From Planctomycetota bacterium (GTDB taxonomy: Bacteria > Planctomycetota > SZUA-567 > H5-PLA8), in assembly GCA_016200135.1 (NCBI GenBank), contig JACQFI010000021.1, positions 61,089-125,088 on the forward strand: a stretch of DNA of 64,000 nt. The letters run 5' to 3'. Below the pieces are notes generated by a model. It saw nothing but the letters and a program-made list of their open reading frames with translations, made no database searches and was not told the DNA's origin. A program made the position numbers and the translations under genes. Shown piece by piece: positions 18,114-26,522 of this stretch. Within the stretch, counting starts at the first letter, position 1; each line of letters opens with the position of its first letter.

Positions 18114-19319
18114 TTATACCGATAGCGCCTTCGCCAGCGGCTCGATGCTCTTGCGGATGTCGTGGCGTTCTTCGACCCGCGCCCGCGCGGCCTTGGCGCG
18201 CGCCGACGCTCCATTCGGATCGTCGAGCGTCTCCGCGATTGCTTTTGCCAGCGCATGCGCATCGCCCGAGGCCGCCGCGCGGCCGGTGGCATCGTCCAAG
18301 ATCTCCGGCAGGCCGCCCGCATCTGTGCCGGCCACGGGCGTGCCGCAAGCGAAGGCTTCAAGCACCACGTTCGGGATGCCGTCGCGGTCGCCGTCGTCCG
18401 CGGCGCGGTACGGCGCGACAAAGACGGAGGCGCTCGCGAGCAACCTGCGCAGGTTCGGGCCGGACTCGGGCGGACGGAGCTGGACGCGGTCCTGCAGGCC
18501 GCGTCGCGCGACCTCGCGGTCCAGCGCTTTGCGTTCGGGGCCGTCGCCCAGCAGCGTGAGCGTCAGGTTGCGCTTGGCGAGTTCGGGGTGGGCGAGGGCG
18601 TCGAGCAGATCGCCGAAGCCTTTCTTCGGCACGAAGCGTCCCGCGGCAAGGAGTTCCGCCCGCGCGTTCTTCTTGCCGAGCCGGGCCGCCGGGTCGGTGA
18701 ATTCGAACAGTTCCAGCGGCAGGCCGTGCGGCATGAGCACGGCCTTCGCACCGCCGCCCGGAACCTGCCGCACGCGATCGAAGGCCATCTTTGAGCACGC
18801 GAAAACTGCGCGCGCGTCGCGGATCTTCGCCTCGAGCACTTGCGCTTCGACGAAGAGATCGCGCGCGTGCACGCTGATGAGCAAGGGTATGCCGGCGTCG
18901 TGCGCGGCCAGCCAGCCGAGCGTGGACGGCCAGCTCGCGAAGTGCGCGTAGATGTGCGTGAATTTTCCTTCAAGGCACCACGCGCCGAGCACGTGCCCCG
19001 GCGCCGCGCGCACCACGCCCGCGGGCCCGAGTTCGCGCTGGACATCCAGGAGCCGGCCGCGCGCTTCCTTGCGGCGCAAGTTCGGCACGGCCTTCAGCGC
19101 CGAGGCCATCGTTTTGGGCGAAGGGACCGACGGCAGGACGCGCAGGCGCTCGAGCAGCGGCTGCCACTCGGGATCATCCCCCGGCGGCAGCGTGCCCTTG
19201 CGCATGGCGAAGACGGTGAGGTCCACGCCGCGGCGGAGCAGTTCGTTGAGTTCGCGCGCGATGAAGCGTTCGCTCCAGCGCGGAAAGGTATCGACGACGA
19301 CGGCGATGCGCGCGGCCAT
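18114..19319 (-). CDS. GT4-family glycosyltransferase
   Basis: A 401-residue GT-B enzyme. The N-terminal domain begins IAVVVDTFPRWSERFIARELNELLRRG, the usual GT4 opening. The C-terminal domain has FVPKKGFGDLLDAL, LTLLGDGPERKAL and the donor-binding EX7E-type block DGIPNVVLEAFACGTPVAGTDAGGLPEIL. It would transfer a sugar from a nucleotide or lipid donor to a growing polysaccharide or lipid. It starts 4 bp after the SGNH gene stop, so both belong to one operon, consistent with glycan synthesis plus an esterase or acyl-removing step. Confidence 0.92.
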   Translation of the reverse strand: MAARIAVVVDTFPRWSERFIARELNELLRRGVDLTVFAMRKGTLPPGDDPEWQPLLERLRVLPSVPSPKTMASALKAVPNLRRKEARGRLLDVQRELGPAGVVRAAPGHVLGAWCLEGKFTHIYAHFASWPSTLGWLAAHDAGIPLLISVHARDLFVEAQVLEAKIRDARAVFACSKMAFDRVRQVPGGGAKAVLMPHGLPLELFEFTDPAARLGKKNARAELLAAGRFVPKKGFGDLLDALAHPELAKRNLTLTLLGDGPERKALDREVARRGLQDRVQLRPPESGPNLRRLLASASVFVAPYRAADDGDRDGIPNVVLEAFACGTPVAGTDAGGLPEILDDATGRAAASGDAHALAKAIAETLDDPNGASARAKAARARVEERHDIRKSIEPLAKALSV

Positions 19320-19323
19320 GCGG

Positions 19324-19968
19324 TCAGCCGCAGACGGCCTCGTACAGGGCGTTCGCCATCACGACATGGCCCAGGCGGTACGGATGCACGGGCTCGGGCG
19401 CGAAATCGTTCGGCGCGCGGTACTTCATCTGCCGCTCGAAAAGCGCCTGCGTGGCCACGTGCCGCGTCTTGTACGCCTTGGCCATCTCGTGAACGATGCC
19501 GATGTAGTCGGGCAGCATCTTCAGCACCGTTGCGCGGTGGGAATCGCCGTGCGTGTCGGCGCTCATATAGAACGGATCGAGGAGCACGATGTTGCGGATG
19601 CCCGCGCGCTTGGAGCGGTCCAGGATATCGCGGTACGCGGAGCGGAACGTGTCCGGTGGCACGGCGGTGGGCTGGTTGTCCTTCGTGCGGTGCAGGTCGT
19701 TGATGCCGATCTTGATCGAGAGCCAGTCGGGCTGCTCGCGGAGCACGTCGTCGTCCCAGCGGTTCTTCAGGTCGACGACCGTGTTCCCGCCGATGCCGCG
19801 GTTGAGCCAGCGGATCGCGAGTTCCGGGTGCCGCGCAATGACAAGCTCGCGCAGGAGGCTCACGTAGCCGTCGCCGTACGGCGCTAGATTGTTGCGGCGC
19901 CCGCAGTCGGTGATCGAGTCGCCAATGCAGAGAAAGAGCTGTCCGGACTTCACGGGAAAACGAGACAT
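19324..19968 (-). CDS. GDSL/SGNH-type esterase
   Basis: A 214-residue cytoplasmic SGNH hydrolase. ATG 19968 is preceded by GGAGG seven bases upstream; the frame extends 16 codons further without support. Block I is LCIGDSITDCG (catalytic Ser13), block III has IKIGINDLHR (Asn in the oxyanion hole) and block V is PEPVHPYRLGH with the catalytic His. Length and motif spacing are typical of small GDSL esterases acting on acetylated sugars or acyl lipids. It is followed after 4 bp by the GT4 gene. Confidence 0.9.
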   Translation of the reverse strand: MSRFPVKSGQLFLCIGDSITDCGRRNNLAPYGDGYVSLLRELVIARHPELAIRWLNRGIGGNTVVDLKNRWDDDVLREQPDWLSIKIGINDLHRTKDNQPTAVPPDTFRSAYRDILDRSKRAGIRNIVLLDPFYMSADTHGDSHRATVLKMLPDYIGIVHEMAKAYKTRHVATQALFERQMKYRAPNDFAPEPVHPYRLGHVVMANALYEAVCG

Positions 19969-20020
19969 TCGAGGCCTCCAAAAAAAAAGATCCAAAACGG
20001 AAGAACCAAGAACCAAAGAG

Positions 20021-20052
20021 CCAGCGAATCAGAAAACCAGCGAACCAGAAAA
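20021..20052. repeat. Tandem direct repeat in an A-rich spacer
   Basis: Two tandem 16-bp copies of CCAGCGAAYCAGAAAA, preceded by related words (GAACCAAGAACCAAAGAG). It lies between two same-strand genes. Read on the other strand it is a run of TTCTGGTT/TTGGTTC words. No function evident. Confidence 0.6.
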
Positions 20053-20059
20053 CTTGCCG

Positions 20060-21346
20060 TTACGGCGCTTGCGCATCGTCCATGAAATCGATCAGGAGCT
20101 TGTAGCAGCGGTCCACCAGCGCAGCGCGCGCGGGTTCGTCGACCGGTCCGGCTCCGAGCGGCGCGAGAGCCTTGGCGAGTTCGCGGTCCACGTGCTCGTG
20201 GCGCGCGGCGGGTACGCCTTTGGCGCCGAACTTCGCATAGATGTTCTCGGCGGCGGACCAGGCGCTGCCGTCCAGCATCGGTGACGGGACGCCGGTGCCC
20301 GGAAAGAGCGCCACTGGCTGCACGCAGCCGGGGGAACCGAGCGAGACCACCGCCCAGCCGGGGCAGCCCTGCGAACCCAGGACGGCGGTGAAACCCGCGA
20401 CGGTGTGCTCGTTGCAGACGCCGCGGTCGCCGGGCGCTTCGGTTAGGCGCGCGCAGGCGACGGCACGGACGGCGTCGAGCGGCGCGGAGAGCGCGTGTTC
20501 GCGCAGGCTGCGCTGGCGGGCGACGTCCCGCGCCTGCGGTCCGCCGGGCGAATCGGGAAGCTGAAACTGGTTCGCGATGGCGGCCACGCCTTCGCGCAGC
20601 ACGCCTTGGACGAAGCGCAGCGAGCGCGCCTCGATCTGGATCATCTCGCCCGCGGCATCCGCGAGCAGATAGGTGACGCCGCGGTCGCCGGGCGTGTAGA
20701 GCCCATAGCGGCTCTGCAGCTCTGCAAAATAGCCGAGCGCCTGCTGGCAGTTGACGGAGCGTTCGGCCAGCGCGCGCAGGACGACCTGCGGGCGCAGCCC
20801 GCTCCCGGGATCGCGCACGGTCGGCCCGGCCAGCCAGCAGCCCGCCAGGCCGCTCTCGTTGACGAAGGCGTGCACGCCCAGTTCCGCGCCGCCGCTCAGG
20901 CCCACATACGCGAGCGTGCCCGGCGAGGCCGCGCGGGAGAGCGCGAACTGCGGCGTCCGGCGGCCGTCGCGGTTGAAGTGCACCACCGCGCGCGCGCCGA
21001 GGCAGGTGTGGCCTACGGCCGCGAAGGCGGTGCTGCCTTCGCCCAGCGGTCCGCCGAGCTGTTCGTGCATCACGTCCGGCGTGGAACTCATGCCGAGGAA
21101 CGTCGCGACCGGCACGCCCGCGCCCGCAGCAGCCGCGCGAGCCTCGATGATCCATTCCGGCACGAGCGAGTTGACCAAGGTGGTGAGCTGCCGCGCGCGG
21201 TCGGGGAGGTCCGCGGCCGCCAAGCCGCCGGATGCGCAGCGTTTGCGGAATTCTTCAATGGTCCGCTTAAGCATGTCCGCCTGTGCGCGGCCCATGGCTT
21301 CGCCGCGCTCGGACGGCTGCCCTTGAAGTAGGACCAGATCGCTCAT
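20060..21346 (-). CDS. C45-type (acyl-CoA:6-APA acyltransferase-like) Ntn hydrolase homologue
   Basis: A 428-residue protein with the layout of peptidase family C45: helical start (SERGEAMGRAQADMLKRTIEEF), the WIIEARAAAAGAGV helix, then GEGSTAFAAVG where family members usually have GCT with an autoproteolytic N-terminal cysteine. Here the aligned position is Ser105. Later blocks are GVHAFVNESGLAGCWLAG, VVLRALAERSVNCQQAL, GVTYLLADAAGEMIQIEA and an AAIANQFQLP block equivalent to the family's TNHF segment. Family members hydrolyse or transfer amide-linked acyl groups. Whether this one self-processes is uncertain because of the Cys to Ser change. No signal peptide. GGGAG lies ten bases before ATG 21346. 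Confidence 0.75.
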   Translation of the reverse strand: MSDLVLLQGQPSERGEAMGRAQADMLKRTIEEFRKRCASGGLAAADLPDRARQLTTLVNSLVPEWIIEARAAAAGAGVPVATFLGMSSTPDVMHEQLGGPLGEGSTAFAAVGHTCLGARAVVHFNRDGRRTPQFALSRAASPGTLAYVGLSGGAELGVHAFVNESGLAGCWLAGPTVRDPGSGLRPQVVLRALAERSVNCQQALGYFAELQSRYGLYTPGDRGVTYLLADAAGEMIQIEARSLRFVQGVLREGVAAIANQFQLPDSPGGPQARDVARQRSLREHALSAPLDAVRAVACARLTEAPGDRGVCNEHTVAGFTAVLGSQGCPGWAVVSLGSPGCVQPVALFPGTGVPSPMLDGSAWSAAENIYAKFGAKGVPAARHEHVDRELAKALAPLGAGPVDEPARAALVDRCYKLLIDFMDDAQAP

Positions 21347-21503
21347 CTATGGCGGACTCCCGGGTGTGCGTTCTCTTGGCCGGCGTTGCTTGTAAAGCAT
21401 GAATGCTACCTTGAAGCGGTAAGCGTTCCAAGAACAGGTATGCGTTTCCGTGCGCGCGCAAAATTTGGTGACGCTTTGCGGCAGGGCCTTGTCCTGCAAG
21501 CAT

Positions 21504-21542
21504 TTGCGCAAAGTTAGTTTTTACTTATATGATACTTGTATC
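21504..21542 (+). promoter_or_regulatory. Candidate promoter and palindromic operator for the UroD-like gene
   Basis: TTGCGC (21504-21509), 18 bp, TATGAT (21528-21533). The -10 overlaps the perfect palindrome GATAC-TT-GTATC (21531-21542), placed where a repressor would block transcription. The local sequence is AT-rich compared with its surroundings. Confidence 0.4.
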
Positions 21543-21594
21543 TTTTAAGAGTGCTGTTATAAGCCCACTTGTATGACCCAAGGAGGGCGCGGAA

Positions 21595-22812
21595 ATGGGA
21601 ACCGAATGGACCTCTCGTGACCGGGTGCGCGCGACGCTGGCGGGCGAGATCCCCGACCGTGTGCCGCTCTCCTTTTGGGGCAGCCAGTGCGGCCCGCACG
21701 ACATCCTTTACTGGCGCATCCTCGAGTATTACGGCCTGCCGCGCGACGACGCGCAGTACAACTTCCGCAAGAACAAGGGCCACACGGTCAATTTCTACGA
21801 CGACCGCATCAACGATAAGTTCGGCACCGATATCCGCTACGTCTGGTCCGGCGCGACGGACGTGAACAGCCCGAACTTCCGCACGTTCAAGCCCGACAGC
21901 GGCGAGGACATCGACGGCGAGGACCTTTACGGCGTCGGCTTCCGCGCCACGGGTTACCAGGTCCAGGTGGTGCCGGGCCGCTTCCCGATCAAGCAGGAGA
22001 CCGAGAACGTCGAGGAGTTCTCGCTCGACCCGATCGAGCATTATCGCTTCCCCGACCCAAAGCAGCTCGTGCGCGTGGACGAACTCCGCGAGCGCCTGGC
22101 ATTCCTCAAGAAGCACTATCCCAACCATGCCCTCGGCGCGCGCGCGATCAACAGCTTCGGGCTCTTCGAACAGACCTGCCACCTGATCGGCCACGAGAAC
22201 ACGTTCATGGCGATCGCGCTCAACCCGCAGATCGTGCACCGCTGCGCGGAGCGCCTCAAGGAATTCTTCCTCGCGATCTATGAGATCTACCTCGGCGAGT
22301 GCGGCAAGGACGTGGACCTGGTCGAGCTGAGCGGCGACGACTACGCGGGCACGTTCATGTCGATGGTCAGCGCCGAGACCTACGTCGAGTTCTACATGCA
22401 GCACTACCAGGAGATCATCCAGCGCATCAAGGAACTCGCGCCGAACGCGAAGGTCATGTTCCACAGCGACGGCAACATCATGAAGTTTGTCGAGCACTGG
22501 ATCGATTCCGGCGCGGACGCGATCCATTCGTGCGAGTCCAACGTCGGCAACGACCACCGCGAGATGAAGCGCCGCTGGGGCGACCGCGTGACCTTTATGG
22601 GCGCGCTGGACGTCAAGACCCCGATGCAGAAGTCGGTCGAGAAGACCGAAGAGGAGATCCGCCTGAAGATGGAGATCTTCAAGCCGGGCGGGCGCTTCAT
22701 CCTCTGCCCCGAGAACCATCTCCAGCGCGACTGCAAAGTGGAATGCCTGCACCGCGCCTTCGAGTACGCGCGGCAACTCGGTATCTATGCGCCCGTCGGC
22801 GCTGGAGTGTAG
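21595..22812 (+). CDS. Uroporphyrinogen decarboxylase-fold protein, methyltransferase-type
   Basis: A 405-residue UroD-superfamily protein with AAGGAGG (21580-21586) eight bases before ATG 21595. The start TSRDRVRATLAGEIPDRVPLSFWG is the standard UroD/MtaA opening. Later blocks are LVELSGDDYAGTFMSM, VMFHSDGNIMKFVEHWIDSGADAIHSCES and FMGALDVKTPMQKSVEKTEEEIR, with FILCPENHLQRDC near the end. True HemE has an N-terminal RQAGR motif, which is absent here, so this belongs to the large group related to corrinoid methyltransferases (MtaA/MtbA-like) and to catabolic O- or N-demethylases. No corrinoid protein gene is adjacent. It probably has its own regulated promoter. Confidence 0.85.
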   Translation: MGTEWTSRDRVRATLAGEIPDRVPLSFWGSQCGPHDILYWRILEYYGLPRDDAQYNFRKNKGHTVNFYDDRINDKFGTDIRYVWSGATDVNSPNFRTFKPDSGEDIDGEDLYGVGFRATGYQVQVVPGRFPIKQETENVEEFSLDPIEHYRFPDPKQLVRVDELRERLAFLKKHYPNHALGARAINSFGLFEQTCHLIGHENTFMAIALNPQIVHRCAERLKEFFLAIYEIYLGECGKDVDLVELSGDDYAGTFMSMVSAETYVEFYMQHYQEIIQRIKELAPNAKVMFHSDGNIMKFVEHWIDSGADAIHSCESNVGNDHREMKRRWGDRVTFMGALDVKTPMQKSVEKTEEEIRLKMEIFKPGGRFILCPENHLQRDCKVECLHRAFEYARQLGIYAPVGAGV

Positions 22813-22839
22813 GGTTTGTAGGGTTTACCGCCGGCAGGC

Positions 22840-23538
22840 TTACGACAGATCGAAGAGCAGGATTTCGGCGGCGTCGCGCGCTTTCAGTTCAACCTCGCGC
22901 TGCTCGCTGATGCCCGCCGCGTCGCCGGCGCTTAAGGTCTCGCCGCCGACTTCCACAGAACCCTTCAGTACCTGTAGCCAAGCGTGGCGGCCCGACTCCA
23001 GCTTGTGGGTTGCCGCCGAGCCCTTGTCGAGCGCGCCCAGGTAGAGCTGCGCGTCCTGGTTGATCGCGAGCGCTCCATCCGGTCCCCCGCGTGCGGCCAC
23101 GAGTTGCAGGCGGTTCTTGCGCTGCGCCGGATCGAATGCCTTCTGCTCGTACGAGGGCGGCAGGCCCTTGCGGTCCGGCTTGATCCAGATCTGGTACAGA
23201 TGCACGGGCTCGCTCTTTGACGGATTGAACTCGCTGTGCAGTATCCCCGTCCCGGCGCTCATGCGCTGCAACTCGCCGGGCTTCAGCACTTCGCCGTTGC
23301 CCATGCTGTCCTTGTGTTCAAGCGCGCCGCTCAAGACCAGCGTGACGATCTCCATATCGTTGTGCGGGTGCATGCCAAACCCTTCGCCCGGGGCAACTTG
23401 ATCCTCGTTGATCACCCGCAGCGCGCGGAAGCCCATGTGCGCGGGGTCGTGGTAGCCGCCGAAGGAGAAGGAGTGGTAGGTATCGAGCCAGCCGTGGTTG
23501 AAATGGCCGCGCTCGGATGCTTTGCGTATTTTCAACAT
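22840..23538 (-). CDS. Pirin family protein (YhhW-like)
   Basis: A 232-residue bicupin. ATG 23538 is chosen because the family begins there (MLKIRKASERGHFNHGWLDTYHSFSFG) and GAGG precedes it; the frame is open for 61 more codons over repetitive sequence. Metal ligands are His57, His59, His101 and Glu103 (GMHPHNDMEIVT ... GILHSEFNPS), complete as in YhhW, which has quercetinase activity in vitro. The C-terminal cupin ends LLFDLS. It is convergent with the UroD-like gene (27 bp apart). Confidence 0.93.
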   Translation of the reverse strand: MLKIRKASERGHFNHGWLDTYHSFSFGGYHDPAHMGFRALRVINEDQVAPGEGFGMHPHNDMEIVTLVLSGALEHKDSMGNGEVLKPGELQRMSAGTGILHSEFNPSKSEPVHLYQIWIKPDRKGLPPSYEQKAFDPAQRKNRLQLVAARGGPDGALAINQDAQLYLGALDKGSAATHKLESGRHAWLQVLKGSVEVGGETLSAGDAAGISEQREVELKARDAAEILLFDLS

Positions 23539-23620
23539 GAGCCGCCTCTTTCCGGTCCGCGTGAAGGTAGGGCCGCGGTCCAAGAATACATGTCGGAAAG
23601 CGGGGGCCGTATTCACTGCT

Positions 23621-23757
23621 GAGGCGCAGAGGACGGCATGTATCCACGAAGAGCACGAAGGCGCACGAAGAAGGAACTGCCCCGTAGGTTCTTCGTGTTC
23701 CTTCGTGCCCTTCGTCGACAAGCCGTTGCCGTTCTCTGCGTTTCCGCGCCTCTGCGG
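23621..23757. repeat. Composite intergenic palindrome of CACGAAG and CGCAGAG words
   Basis: Nested inverted repeat. The inner left arm (23644-23677) is built of CACGAAG units and pairs with the right arm of TTCGTG/CTTCGT units (23692-23720). The outer left arm GAGGCGCAGAGG (23621-23632) pairs with TCTCTGCG...CCTCTGCGG (23733-23757). Arms consist of tandem 7-10 bp words. It lies just downstream of the GH172 gene and could be a terminator or a degenerate mobile repeat. I recall similar CACGAAG and CGCAGAG word palindromes from other bacterial genomes, but this needs a search. Confidence 0.65.
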
Positions 23758-23768
23758 CGAAAAAAGCC

Positions 23769-24860
23769 TCAGATGACCTCTAGCCCGTCACGGTCCGGCA
23801 GTTTCGGGAAAGGTGCGTGCGGCTCGGTCTGGTACCAGAAGACGGTCGAGCCGATGTCGTCCTGCAGCGGCAGGTAACGGCCGCCGGAGCGCCAGCCCAA
23901 TGCCTGGATCGTGACCTTCAGGTCCTGCTCGAAGCGGACCGGATCCATCACATGGAAGCGGTAGAGCCCGAAGCGCTGGTTGCAGGCGTACATGTCGTCC
24001 TGCTTGAGCACCTGGCAGAGGCCGACGTACGGCGTCGTGAAGACGCCATACTGGCGCTGGCCGGGGTTGCCGCGCGGGTACTCGAAGTTGTACGACCCGA
24101 GAAAATAGTCCTCGGTGCCGGTGCCGCAGATCGTCGGCCACTGCTTGTCGCCGTCCATGAAGAACTTGATCTCGCCTTCGCCCCACCAGCCGTTGTTGTT
24201 CACCTGCCACGCGAGATACGTGCCGACGTACTGGCCCCAGCCCTTCACGCCGTCGAGCAGCACGTGGTCCTGCTTGTAGGGCAGCGGATTGGAGCGCCGG
24301 AACTGCGCGTGGAAGTACGCCGCGTCGTCGGGCACGTCGGTGAGCGTGTAGTTGACCTGGTAATAAAGAGTCTGCTCGTCGTCGGCGATGTTCTCGACGG
24401 TGATCTTCGCGGACTTGCGGAAGGGCATCTCCCAGAAGCAGTTGAAGGCGCTGCCCGGGTTCACGTTCACCGGCAGCGCGCTGACCTGCGCATACTTGCC
24501 CCAGCCCATGCAGAAGAAGTCGCCCATGGGGCACTCGACCGAGGGCGTCTTCTCGCCGTCCCAATAGAAGCGCAGCACCCAGTAGCGCCAGTTGCCGGAG
24601 GGCGTCATCCAGATCTGCTGGAGCGCGCCGGGACCTTTGATCTCCGCGACGGTGAACGTCTTGCCGGCGCCGACCTTCACCGAAGGGGAGACCTTCCAGC
24701 CGCGGCCGAGGTCGCGGGCGCACTTCTCGCCCGTGCCTTTCGTGGCCATCCCGGCCTTGCCCTTCTCGCCCTTGTAGTTCTCGGCGCTGATCGAGCGCGT
24801 CTTGGCCGAACTCAGCCGCGAGAGATTGCCCAGATGCATGCCGAGACCGTTGAACCCCAT
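23769..24860 (-). CDS. DUF2961 / GH172 family glycoside hydrolase
   Basis: A 363-residue protein with the DUF2961 signature. It opens GFNGLGMHLGNLSRL, followed by GPGALQQIWMT, VLRFYWDGEKTPSVECPMGDFF, GWWGEGEIKFFMDGD and GTGTEDYFLGSYNFE. DUF2961 is now GH172, whose characterised members act on alpha-D-fructofuranoside, D-arabinofuranoside and related bonds; the two Glu residues in the last two blocks correspond in position to the expected catalytic pair. There is no signal peptide, so it should act in the cytoplasm. GAGGAGG lies ten bases upstream of the ATG. It is divergent from the HI0933-type gene. Confidence 0.88.
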   Translation of the reverse strand: MGFNGLGMHLGNLSRLSSAKTRSISAENYKGEKGKAGMATKGTGEKCARDLGRGWKVSPSVKVGAGKTFTVAEIKGPGALQQIWMTPSGNWRYWVLRFYWDGEKTPSVECPMGDFFCMGWGKYAQVSALPVNVNPGSAFNCFWEMPFRKSAKITVENIADDEQTLYYQVNYTLTDVPDDAAYFHAQFRRSNPLPYKQDHVLLDGVKGWGQYVGTYLAWQVNNNGWWGEGEIKFFMDGDKQWPTICGTGTEDYFLGSYNFEYPRGNPGQRQYGVFTTPYVGLCQVLKQDDMYACNQRFGLYRFHVMDPVRFEQDLKVTIQALGWRSGGRYLPLQDDIGSTVFWYQTEPHAPFPKLPDRDGLEVI

Positions 24861-25063
24861 GGCGGACGCGCCTCCTCTTTAGTGTGGGTATCCGGAATGA
24901 AAAGTACGAATGCCGAATATACGTTGCTCACACGTTTGTGCAAGCGGAATACAGACGGAGGGGCTTGGCGCGGAAGTTCGTGTAAACCCAGTTCGGCCCT
25001 ATGCTAAACCGAGCCTTCGCGTACGCACTTGGAAAAACCGGCCGCGCCGCGAGAATCCCGCGC

Positions 25064-26413
25064 ATGGGTTCCTCAGCGGAAGAGGCCGTCGTGGGCGTGG
25101 CCGTGATCGGCGCGGGCGGGGCGGGCCTGTTGGCCGGCATCGCCGCAGCGAAGGCGGGCGCGAAGACCGTCCTCTACGAGCGCATGAAGACGCCGGCGAA
25201 AAAGGTCGCGATCTCCGGCGGCGGGCGCTGCAACTTCTCGAATACGCTCGACCCGCGCCGCTTCGTGAAGCTCTTCGGCGACGAGCACGCGAAGTACCTG
25301 GGCCACGCGCTGAAGCTGCTCTCCAACGCGGACCTCCAGGCGCTGCTCGCGCGCTACGGCGTCGACGGCCAGCTCGAGCGCAACTACCGGCTCTATACCA
25401 AGAGCGGGCGCGGCGCGGACGTGGTCCAGGCGCTTGCGGGTGAGTTCCGCGCGGCCGGGGGCGCGCTGGTCACCGGCGCGCGGATCGTGAGCCTCGAGCG
25501 CGACGCCGCGCGAAACCTATTCGTCCTGAAGATCGACCGCGCTTCGCCCGAGCCCGCGCGCGGCGGCGCACGCCCCGCACAACCTTCAAGCGCTCTGGAA
25601 GAACACCTCGCGCGAACCGTGATCGTCTGCACGGGCGGCATGAGCTACACCGCGACGGGTTCGACCGGAGACGGCTACGGCTGGGCCAAGTCCTTCGGCC
25701 ACGCGGTCACGCCGCTGCGGCCCGCGCTCGTGGGCCTGTCCCTTCAGGAAGAATGGCCGCGCAAGCTCTCGGGAATCGCCTGGGAAGACGCGGAAGCCGT
25801 CCTCTGGTCCCCGGAGGATTCGAAGAAGCCGCTCGGCGTGGAGCGCGCGGAGATCCTCTTCACGCACTTCGGCATCTCGGGCCCGGCGATCATCGATACG
25901 TCCAACACGTTCGTGCGCTCGGGCGTTCCGCGCGCGCGCCTGGTGCTGGACTTCTTCCCCGATAAGCCGCGCGAGGAGTTCGATCGGTTCCTGCTCGAGC
26001 GCTTCAAAGCCGCGCCGCAGCGTGCGGTGGCGCGCGCGCTCGAGGGCCTGATGACCGCGCGGATGCTCGATCATTTCGAGACTGCACTGGGCGAAGAGGG
26101 CCGAGTCCCTGCGGGACGCCTCACCAAGGCCGCGCGCCTGCGTCTGGTGGGTTTCTTTAAAGGCACGGAATTAACCGTCACCGGCACGCGCGGGATGGAG
26201 TACGGCGAGGTGACCGACGGTGGCGTGGCGTGGGACCAGATCGAGCCCACCACGCTCGAATCGCGCCTGGCGCCGGGGCTCTTCTTCGCCGGCGAGATCC
26301 TCGACCTGACCGGCCGCTGCGGCGGCTTCAATCTCCAGGCGGCCTTCAGCACGGGCTATCTGGCGGGGACAAAGGCCGCGGAGCGGGCCTTGGCGGTGCA
26401 GCAAAGTTCTTGA
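25064..26413 (+). CDS. HI0933/YhiN-family FAD-dependent oxidoreductase
   Basis: A 449-residue flavoprotein. ATG 25064 places the dinucleotide-binding GAGGAGLLAGIAAAKAG near residue 15, as usual for the family; ATG 25001 would add 21 residues. Neither has a good ribosome site. Diagnostic blocks are KKVAISGGGRCNFSNT, VIVCTGGMSYTATGSTGDGYGWAKSFGH, LFTHFGISGPAI and the C-terminal GEILDLTGRCGGFNLQAAFSTG that closes the FAD site. The family is widespread; its reaction remains poorly defined (reported links to tRNA or redox maintenance are tentative). Typical length, no anomalies. Confidence 0.92.
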   Translation: MGSSAEEAVVGVAVIGAGGAGLLAGIAAAKAGAKTVLYERMKTPAKKVAISGGGRCNFSNTLDPRRFVKLFGDEHAKYLGHALKLLSNADLQALLARYGVDGQLERNYRLYTKSGRGADVVQALAGEFRAAGGALVTGARIVSLERDAARNLFVLKIDRASPEPARGGARPAQPSSALEEHLARTVIVCTGGMSYTATGSTGDGYGWAKSFGHAVTPLRPALVGLSLQEEWPRKLSGIAWEDAEAVLWSPEDSKKPLGVERAEILFTHFGISGPAIIDTSNTFVRSGVPRARLVLDFFPDKPREEFDRFLLERFKAAPQRAVARALEGLMTARMLDHFETALGEEGRVPAGRLTKAARLRLVGFFKGTELTVTGTRGMEYGEVTDGGVAWDQIEPTTLESRLAPGLFFAGEILDLTGRCGGFNLQAAFSTGYLAGTKAAERALAVQQSS

Positions 26414-26522
26414 AACAAAAGACTTGGAACCGGCGCTAAGCCGTACAGAATATATCGATTTGGGAGTCACAAAGCGCCCGGAGCCTCGTCAAGATTATGC
26501 GAGGTGCACGGGAGGACAGCCG

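Noticed and set aside
21595..22812. Calling the UroD-fold gene hemE
   Set aside because: The N-terminal RQAGR motif of uroporphyrinogen decarboxylase is missing and no haem genes are nearby.
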